Positions 59,001-64,000 of a DNA stretch of 64,000 nt are shown piece after piece (within the stretch, counting starts at the first letter, position 1; each line of letters starts with the position of its first letter). Source of the DNA: Siphonodentalium dalli (lineage: Eukaryota; Mollusca; Scaphopoda; Gadilida; Siphonodentaliidae); the NCBI GenBank assembly GCA_032622095.1, contig CP136068.1, positions 123,447,989 to 123,511,988 of the forward strand, read 5' to 3'. The position numbers and the translations under genes were made by a program. The notes below the pieces were generated by a model that saw nothing but the letters and a program-made list of their open reading frames with translations, did no database searches and was not told the DNA's origin.

Positions 59001-61710
59001 GAGATCAGCAAATCAGAAATATATTAGGCATTAATTAAATTTATGCTTTGATTCATGGAGAAATTAAGGACATCAGTTACTCAATTGTTTAGGTTCATAG
59101 ATAAAGATACATGGATGTTTAAATCTATTTTTTGTTGCAGTCTACTGGTATTTTTAACAACACAGCTTGTCCCTGTACTTACCATGTCCTTGACTTCATC
59201 ATCTGCTCCTAGTGCCTTCAATCGCTCGTACAATTCACTGTTAGAAGCTCCCGCATAGTGTAGTGCAGTTCTACCGAACTGAAACAATTCAATGTTATCC
59301 ATGAAAATACTTATTTTTCTTAATGATCACAGAATACGTAATATAATAAATTTACCGAGATGTATAATTCTGAGTCAAGTTTGATACATGTAACCCTATA
59401 AACTTTTCTACTGGGTAAACTAAAAATAGAAGGATATCTAATTAAGACATTCCTGGTTTGTTGATTAACCCTTTACCCAACAGAACGGCCCTGTGCCAAT
59501 GCATTCTCTTATATATGCGAGTCGACCATAGGTCGCCTCGCATATATACGAGAATGCATTGGCTTAACACATATTAAAAATGATAAAATTGTCAAAGAAT
59601 GTAGAAAAATATTATAAATATTGTTAAAAAATGTAAGAAAAAATTATAAAATTGTTAAAGAATGTAAGAAAAAATGGTAAAAAGTGTTAAAAAAGATTTT
59701 TTTTAGGCCAATGCATTCTCTTATATATGCGAGGCGACCTATGGTCAACTCACATATATAACAGAATGCATTGGCACAGGGCATAACTGTAGCCATCACA
59801 ATGTGGTCAATGAACCGGTTCCAATGATATCCATATTTGTATGGTGTTATTGAGACAGACCGAAGATATTTTAGGCTGTTGAAGCTTTATTTGGGCATTT
59901 TTTGCCGTTTTGTTGGGTAAAAGGTTAACTTGAATCTGAATTGATAATAATTTTACCTTCAATCAAATCTGAAAAGTGAATTTCATGAATATCTCAATTT
60001 CTGAGGGAGGGGGGGGGGGGGGGGGGGGTGTTGACTAGGTTGGACTTCTCAAGTTTTTATTACTGAAAGTGAATGTCTTCCTAGTGATAAAAATATACTC
60101 ATATCTTAAAGTGGCACAGAGATTTGATTTATTTCTAAAAACTAAGTCTGCGATAATTTTAATGGATTCATTGAAAATGTTTAGTACAAGCATTAGATTA
60201 TTTAATAATAATAATAATAATAATCTTCTCTGGAGTTTTTTCTCGATTTTTTTGCATTAGATTATATATTCGCAATATATACTAATAGAGAAATTTAGCA
60301 CATATCTTTCTAAACGGCAATTTTAATTTCTTGTTGTGTGAAACTAATAATTCAACTGAAGACTGAAATGTTATTACGCATCAACCACCTTCGAAGGCCT
60401 TGAGTCCATTTAAATGTTTAACCCTTTGAGTGCCAGGTCGATTTTTGTATCAACCCATATACCCTGTGCCAATGCATTCTCTTATATATGCGAGTCGACC
60501 ATAGGTCGCCTCGCATATATAAGAGAATGCATTGGCCTAACATTTTTTTTTTTTTTTTTTTTTACAATTTTTTACAATTTTAATAATTTATTCTTTAACA
60601 GACTTATTTTGTAGGTTTAGGGCCGATGAGATTGGCCCCTGGCACTCAAAGGGTTAAGTCACAAGCACTATGTGTTCAATATATGTTTTGTATAGACCTA
60701 CATTGTCTTGATGTTTGAGTGTGGTGGGCACTTCTTTCATGATTTCATCAATGATCTCATCCCGTTCGTAGATAACTGCTTTCTGTAAAGGTAGGAGGCC
60801 TGTTCTGTCCTCAATTTTTGTGAATTTGTCAGAAAGCAGTGACGTGATGTCTTCTTTTGAACCAAAAACGATGGCATTCTGTAGATCTTGCGCTTTTTTC
60901 TGGTAAAAAGAATTTTAGGATGATGTACTAGGTGTCACAAATTAGTCCTTCTGATATAGTTTCTGTCTGTGATATACCGATAGCTATATATATATAGCTC
61001 TAGACTATGCTGAATTGTACATGTATATCTCCCAGTTTTTGGCTCAATAAAAATGTAACACAACATAAGAGTAATTTTATGACAGCTGTTATCGTAGATC
61101 AGAATCTAAGCCTATCCCCAAAATTTAATTTTACAAACGAATAATGGGCATATTCAATCTCGAATGGCAATCAAAACTGGGTTCATAAAAACCACTTGCT
61201 TCAATAAAATTTTATGACTCACTATTACGTGCTTTATATCCACATATTTGATATATAATTATTAATAAATAAAACTTCGCCTCTACAATAACATGTAATT
61301 ACCTGCCATTCCAAGATGTCTTCCAAATGGTCTGCATTTTCAATAGACTTGTGTCGAACGTCAACAACATCCGGCCAAAAATCCCACCCATTAATGATAA
61401 GCTCCTCGATTTCGGCAACATCGAGTTTGGATTCCAATAACTTTTCTATTTTCTTCTTCACCATCTCAGTTGCACCTGATCCAAGATCTAATGCTGTCTC
61501 TCCATTCATATTCCGCAGTGAAAAGTCAACTTTTTCCACTAACGCTTCGATAATCTCAGTTTTTGCATTATTTGCCACTGCTATATGAAGGATTGTTTCA
61601 CCCTCCTCATTTCGTAATTTTGCATCATCGGTGCTCTCCAACAGTTCTTTTACGTCGCTCACATTGTTGAACTTGACAGCTGAGTAAAGCTTTGAATTCA
61701 CAAATGCCAT
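49921..61710 (-). CDS. Ankyrin - Dpy-30 motif - coiled coil - ankyrin protein
   Basis: Twelve coding exons join with matching phases into 696 codons and a stop. Residues 1-282 hold degenerate ankyrin repeats ([34 protein letters not shown]). Residues about 322-360 are a Dpy-30 motif with [18 protein letters not shown], closest to DYDC1/DYDC2-type proteins. Residues 368-425 are an E/K/R coiled coil. Residues 455-696 hold a second ankyrin set ([39 protein letters not shown]). Dpy-30 motifs dimerise and bind an amphipathic helix; related proteins sit in flagellar radial spokes or in adenylate/nucleoside-diphosphate kinases, so an axonemal scaffold role is inferred. ATG 61710 lies five bases after an acceptor, so a non-coding exon precedes it. 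I know no standard name for this architecture. Confidence 0.88.
50057..50493. mobile_element. Double-hairpin MITE in the last intron
   Basis: Begins 'aagcctacaaatagtgtg' and ends 'attatttcaaggcttg'; hairpins at both ends. Confidence 0.8.
50494..51008. other. Intron, nothing assigned
   Basis: No exon or repeat recognised between the MITE and coding exon 11. Confidence 0.5.
51009..51104 (-). CDS. Ankyrin/Dpy-30 gene, coding exon 11
   Basis: Exactly 32 codons, [24 protein letters not shown], phase 0 at both ends. Confidence 0.92.
51640..51995. mobile_element. AGGTAC/TTAA-family MITE, diverged
   Basis: 'tcagattccaacaacaacaacatttctttaa' at the left inverts the 36.68-kb end; the right half follows the 11.2- and 62.1-kb copies and ends 'cgttaattcggattatgcat'. 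Confidence 0.6.
52119..52325 (-). CDS. Ankyrin/Dpy-30 gene, coding exon 10
   Basis: 69 codons, phase 0 at both ends, with the best ankyrin consensus of the protein ([20 protein letters not shown]). Confidence 0.93.
52353..52815. mobile_element. PiggyBac-like MITE with a nested mariner-like MITE
   Basis: Left TTAA then CTATTTCTATTCTAAATGG; the right end is 'tactatagaaaggg' with TTCA in place of TTAA. It starts about 24 bases upstream of coding exon 10. Confidence 0.65.
52570..52795. mobile_element. Mariner-like palindromic MITE
   Basis: Complete two-armed copy inserted in the piggyBac-like MITE; arms centred on 'gctctcactaagagc'. Confidence 0.8.
53052..53462. mobile_element. PiggyBac-like MITE (CCCTTTACCCAACA ends)
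   Basis: TTAA at both sides (53048-53051, 53463-53466). Ends CCCTTTACCCAACA and inverse. Carries two palindromes of GCCAATGCATTCTCTTATAT type separated by a T-run, then 'ggccggttttggccggtttg'. Close copies at 56.6 and 59.5 kb. Confidence 0.88.
53668..53845. mobile_element. Truncated ATGCATTCTC-palindrome MITE
   Basis: Two decayed palindromes and a right end 'cattaaaggg' before TTGA; left end lost. Confidence 0.5.
53875..54035 (-). CDS. Ankyrin/Dpy-30 gene, coding exon 9
   Basis: 53 codons after the split aspartate, mostly helical linker ([19 protein letters not shown]), phase 0 end; corresponds to the second half of exon 1. Confidence 0.88.
54265..54476. mobile_element. AGGTAC/TTAA-family MITE, partial
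   Basis: 'taactctgagctttgataggtgggttcctcgactc' and the end 'aattatgcatctttaa' match the family; the left edge is unclear. Confidence 0.6.
54688..54807 (-). CDS. Ankyrin/Dpy-30 gene, coding exon 8
   Basis: Ankyrin unit [20 protein letters not shown]. The donor ATAG|GTGCAG is chosen because it keeps phase and avoids a TAA a few codons further. Confidence 0.82.
54955..55056. mobile_element. Truncated piggyBac-like MITE
   Basis: One ATGCATTCTC-type palindrome, then 'gtcatggaaggg' and TTAA, the right end of the 63.1-kb family. Confidence 0.55.
55061..55914. other. Intron, nothing assigned
   Basis: AT-rich intron sequence with short ORFs that lack splice support. Confidence 0.5.
55915..56048 (-). 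CDS. Ankyrin/Dpy-30 gene, coding exon 7
   Basis: An acidic linker followed by the start of the second ankyrin set, [14 protein letters not shown]; phase 1 end. Confidence 0.88.
56232..56439. mobile_element. Mariner-like palindromic MITE
   Basis: Complete palindrome TACAGTAATGCCC...GGGCATTACTGTA; the centre has lost a few bases compared with 49.7 kb. Confidence 0.85.
56583..56977. mobile_element. PiggyBac-like MITE (CCCTTTACCCAACA ends)
   Basis: TTAA at both sides (56579-56582, 56978-56981); same layout as 53.1 kb. Confidence 0.88.
57014..57189 (-). CDS. Ankyrin/Dpy-30 gene, coding exon 6 (coiled coil)
   Basis: 58 codons plus two bases of E/Q/K/R-rich coiled coil; donor AAA|GTATGT. Confidence 0.88.
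57190..57838. other. Intron, nothing assigned
   Basis: Low-complexity A/T runs and a G-run near 57580. Confidence 0.5.
57839..58092 (-). CDS. Ankyrin/Dpy-30 gene, coding exon 5 (Dpy-30 motif)
   Basis: 84 codons after the split glycine; carries [20 protein letters not shown] followed by [13 protein letters not shown], the Dpy-30 dimerisation helices. Confidence 0.93.
58481..58625 (-). CDS. Ankyrin/Dpy-30 gene, coding exon 4
   Basis: 48 codons plus one base. Starts [15 protein letters not shown], then a basic S-rich linker; its start parallels exon 12. Confidence 0.9.
58716..58967. mobile_element. PiggyBac-like MITE (CCCTTCCATTACTGG ends)
   Basis: TTAA at both sides (58712-58715, 58968-58971). 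Different terminal sequence from the CCCAACA family but the same internal palindromes. Confidence 0.8.
59183..59278 (-). CDS. Ankyrin/Dpy-30 gene, coding exon 3
   Basis: Exactly 32 codons, phase 0 at both ends, starting [10 protein letters not shown]; counterpart of exon 11 (same length). Confidence 0.92.
59469..59924. mobile_element. PiggyBac-like MITE (CCCTTTACCCAACA ends)
   Basis: TTAA at both sides (59465-59468, 59925-59928). The spacer between palindromes is expanded by 'attgttaaagaatgtaagaaaaa' repeats. Confidence 0.85.
60007..60225. repeat. Simple repeats: G-run and (AAT)n
   Basis: A ~20-base G-run near 60009-60028 and an AAT tract near 60202-60222, inside an intron. Confidence 0.8.
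60422..60653. mobile_element. PiggyBac-like MITE (CCCTTTGAGTGCCAGG ends)
   Basis: TTAA at both sides (60418-60421, 60654-60657). Third terminal type, with one ATGCATTCTC palindrome inside. Confidence 0.85.
60702..60899 (-). CDS. Ankyrin/Dpy-30 gene, coding exon 2
   Basis: 66 codons, phase 0 at both ends. Ends [10 protein letters not shown], paralleling exon 10 ([10 protein letters not shown]). Confidence 0.92.
61303..61710 (-). CDS. Ankyrin/Dpy-30 gene, coding exon 1
   Basis: 136 codons, phase 0 end (GGCAG|GTAATT). Two ankyrin-like units start at residues 36 ([10 protein letters not shown]) and 69 ([10 protein letters not shown]); the exon ends LEDILEWQ. Confidence 0.92.
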
Positions 61711-61769
61711 TTTTTCTGCAAAATAATGAACATTTGAAAGGTTATTTACTTCAAATTAATTAATTCTAG

Positions 61770-62154
61770 TTAAAGATGCATAATCCGAATTAACGCTTGC
61801 AAATTACTATTTCTTTGGAAATCTATTAATTTTCGGAGATCTGTCCCAATAGTTAGCAGAAACACGTGATCAAAACAGACAAATTGCAGGTGTAAGATAG
61901 ATAACTCTAAAATCAAGTGCTTACTATTAACAATAATAACCACTTGATTTTAGAGTTATCCATCTTACACCCTCAATTTGTCTGTTTTGATCACGTGTTT
62001 CTGCTAACTATTGGGACAGATCTCCGAAAATTAATAGATTTCATTAATCGATATCTAATCACTCTGAGCTCCTCAACTCGAATAAAATATTTTTTACCCC
62101 CAAAGTCAAAGAAATAGTAATATAGGACCCTCTGATCGGATTGAGTACCTTTAA
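61770..62154. mobile_element. TTAA-flanked MITE with a perfect internal hairpin
   Basis: TTAA-AGATGCATAATCCG to CGGATTGAGTACCT-TTAA. Inside, about 95 bases from 'ttaattttcggagatctgtc' (61828) to 'cttgattttagagttatcc' form an almost exact inverted repeat around 61920. Sits just upstream of the first coding exon of the ankyrin gene. Confidence 0.8.
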
Positions 62155-62543
62155 CATGTTGACTGCCGACTACACTTTATCTCATACTTTTTACATATAA
62201 TTGAATGGGAGTTGTCAATCAACATGTTAATAGACATTTGGAAATTCAAACCAAGATTACACCTTTAAATCAACTCTATACTTCAGAAGGTCAGATAATT
62301 AAAGTTTGTGTCATATTGGAACATTTTAAATACTCCTTTTCACCTGTGGTCATTGAAAGTTTCGGAGTTATCTTCAAGAGTTCCCCTTTACTGCATCTGA
62401 ATTCAATTTTTATTTTCCACACATTCATCAATTACATACATGATATAACATGATAACAACAATCTGGAATGTCAAAGATACACTATTCACATACACATGT
62501 ACATGTACTATACTGTAGATGCCTCTATACATATATCACTCAC
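62155..62543. other. Putative 5' intron of the ankyrin gene
   Basis: No exon; AT-rich. Confidence 0.4.
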
Positions 62544-62665
62544 CTGTAAAAAAAATCCAGGAGAAAATAAATATAAAAAATTGAAATCCAAACTTTCAAT
62601 ACAAGAGCATGGCAAAGTACACTATGCCGATGTAAATATAGTAATTCAATCGACAATCAGAGCTT
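62544..62665 (-). other. Possible non-coding first exon of the ankyrin/Dpy-30 gene
   Basis: A strong donor (TTTACAG|GTGAGTGA) lies at 62543 on the minus strand, and the acceptor five bases before ATG 61710 has no other obvious partner. The left limit is the donor; the start is a guess from the X-box position. Confidence 0.35.
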
Positions 62666-62671
62666 CATTTT

Positions 62672-62685
62672 GTTGCTATGGAAGT
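62672..62685. promoter_or_regulatory. RFX X-box-like site
   Basis: GTTGCTATGGAAGT matches the X-box pattern GTTGCY-AT-RRNAAC except for the last two bases. It lies about 130 bases upstream of the candidate first-exon donor. RFX factors drive ciliary genes, which fits the predicted product. Confidence 0.35.
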
Positions 62686-62699
62686 TGTTTATCTTAGCG

Positions 62700-63135
62700 A
62701 CCATTGATCCCGTCGATAATGGCTTTTCTTTTTCAATTGCTATTTGCACACATAGCGGAATGGGACTGTATACAAGAGGCGACACAGCATTCATATGCTG
62801 TGGCATTGTCATTGAATGCATTATATGGTGGTAATTGAACGGGTGGGAAATAATGGGTATTGTGAGGGTACAGGAAAATCTTTGAATGTTATTCCATAAT
62901 AATTCCTTTGAGGGCGATATAGTAATCGAAACTAATGAAAGGACTAGGCTATAATGACACCTGTTTATCAGGTACACAGCTTCTAGAGGGTTTGAGCAAA
63001 CACAATTTATACATGCAGCATGTAGATAACATTGTCTATGATTTAGGCATTATTATTTCCAAACAAACTTAGCTTCCAATTCGAGTATTTAGTGCTTATT
63101 TTTTATCCCTACAGTATAGTCCAATAATGGTATAA
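62700..63135. other. No gene recognised
   Basis: Sequence upstream of the ankyrin gene; no exon or repeat assigned. Confidence 0.4.
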
Positions 63136-63139
63136 TTAA

Positions 63140-63403
63140 CCCTTCCATGACTGGAGCTTCCTGAAATTTTGTGAAAACCCTGCGCCAATGCATTCTCTTA
63201 TATATGCGAGTCTCCCATAGGGAGCTAGCATACCGTATATAAAAGAATACATTGGCCTAACAATATTTACCTTAAAGCCAGCTTGTAAGCCAGCTCATTC
63301 CCTTGTATATGCGAGGCTTTCTATGGGAGACTCGCATATGTAAGAGAATGCACTGGCACAGGAGCGTTAATGCTGCACCAGCTCCACTCCCAACATGAAA
63401 GGG
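63140..63403. mobile_element. PiggyBac-like MITE (CCCTTCCATGACTGGAGC ends)
   Basis: TTAA at both sides (63136-63139, 63404-63407). Two diverged ATGCATTCTC palindromes inside. Confidence 0.8.
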
Positions 63404-63511
63404 TTAACGTGTGGTGCATAGATAAGGATGTCACCCACCCTCCTGAATCATGAATGCCAATTAAAAGAGTAGGGTGAATCCTGCTTATCAGTCAAGAAAA
63501 TATGGAATAAA

Positions 63512-63706
63512 TACAGTAATGCCCTAAATAATCCTTAACCACAGCAGAATTATGGGTAATTTTTCAGGATTTAGTCGGAAATATGGCTTGTTGCCATTCA
63601 TCGGAAAGCTCTCAGTGAATGGCAACAAGCCATATTTCCGACTAAATCCTGAAAAATTACCCATAATTCTGCTGTTGTTAAGGAGTCAATTATTTATGGC
63701 ATTAGT
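63512..63706. mobile_element. Mariner-like palindromic MITE
   Basis: Two arms of the TACAGTAATGCCC palindrome; the centre is shortened (ctctcagtgaatgg). Confidence 0.85.
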
Positions 63707-63715
63707 CTAGTGAGT

Positions 63716-63894
63716 GATTTTACACTAATATCATAGTTATCACACATTTTACACTAATATCATAGTTATCACACATTTTACACTAATATCATAGTTATCA
63801 CACATTTTACACTAATATCATAGTTATCACACATTTTACACTAATATCATAGTTATCACACATTTCACACTAATATCATAGTTATCACACATTT
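63716..63894 (+). repeat. 29-bp minisatellite, six copies
   Basis: 'ttttacactaatatcatagttatcacaca' repeats every 29 bases with one visible change (tttcacac in the last unit). Confidence 0.95.
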
Positions 63895-64000
63895 GCTGAA
63901 GTAGTATCCATAACTTAAACATTTCAAGATGTATATTAGACTGAATTACATAAAAATATGTCATTTGGGCTGGAAAATAATAAAAATTTGTTTAATTTTA

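Noticed and set aside
61234-61302. Extension of the ankyrin exon past its donor (an in-frame tail containing NNYISNM)
   Set aside because: A strong donor and the phase-matched exon 2 show that this is intron; the likeness to exon 9 NYISNM is short and A/T-driven.
1-64000. tRNA, rRNA, snRNA or CRISPR features
   Set aside because: No B-box (GGTTCGAATCC-like) context with a plausible cloverleaf, no 5S/U-snRNA core motifs in the satellite, and no spacer-repeat structure. A covariance-model scan would be decisive and could not be run.

Overview
The window is animal nuclear DNA: spliced genes, AT-rich introns, many non-autonomous DNA transposons, one non-LTR retrotransposon and tandem satellites. 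The only clues to the lineage are weak: a retroelement 3' tail at 45.4 kb, and tandem arrays preceded by 'gtccgtc' at 33.3 and 40.6 kb of a kind I associate with marine lophotrochozoans (molluscs, brachiopods). The organism cannot be fixed from this sequence. I see no bacterial genes, tRNA, rRNA or CRISPR.

Layout. 1-9826: about 7.3 near-identical copies of a 1353-bp satellite; each holds a pair of 23-bp inverted repeats, and the array ends inside one of them. 9.8-18.4 kb: no recognisable gene; short mobile elements, minisatellites and hairpins. 18.4-24.1 kb: a non-LTR retrotransposon with an intact 984-residue endonuclease/reverse transcriptase, preceded by a 265-bp duplication. 24.9-31.3 kb: a large palindrome with two 1.5-kb arms, each carrying the same 84-codon exon-like ORF; two hAT-type elements with perfect 8-bp target duplications and a reverse-transcriptase fragment lie between the arms. 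31.5-36.7 kb: no gene; MITEs with two terminal hairpins and ~155-bp tandem repeats.

37.1-45.0 kb: a plus-strand CCDC34 homologue; two coding exons join in phase and the C-terminal exon was not found. 49.9-61.7 kb: a complete minus-strand gene of 12 coding exons and 696 codons, with all intron phases consistent. It encodes an ankyrin - Dpy-30 motif - coiled coil - ankyrin protein in which the last four coding exons repeat the first four. An RFX X-box-like site and a likely non-coding first exon lie upstream near 62.6 kb. The two genes converge, and both belong to families tied to cilia and flagella. Introns are filled with piggyBac-like (TTAA), hAT-like (8-bp duplication), mariner-like (TA/CAGT) and double-hairpin MITEs, often nested. 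One palindromic module recurs inside MITE families whose terminal repeats differ.

The best candidates for something undescribed are the duplicated ankyrin/Dpy-30 gene, the palindrome module shared between MITE families, the inverted-repeat-bounded satellite with promoter-like elements, and the 6.4-kb palindrome.
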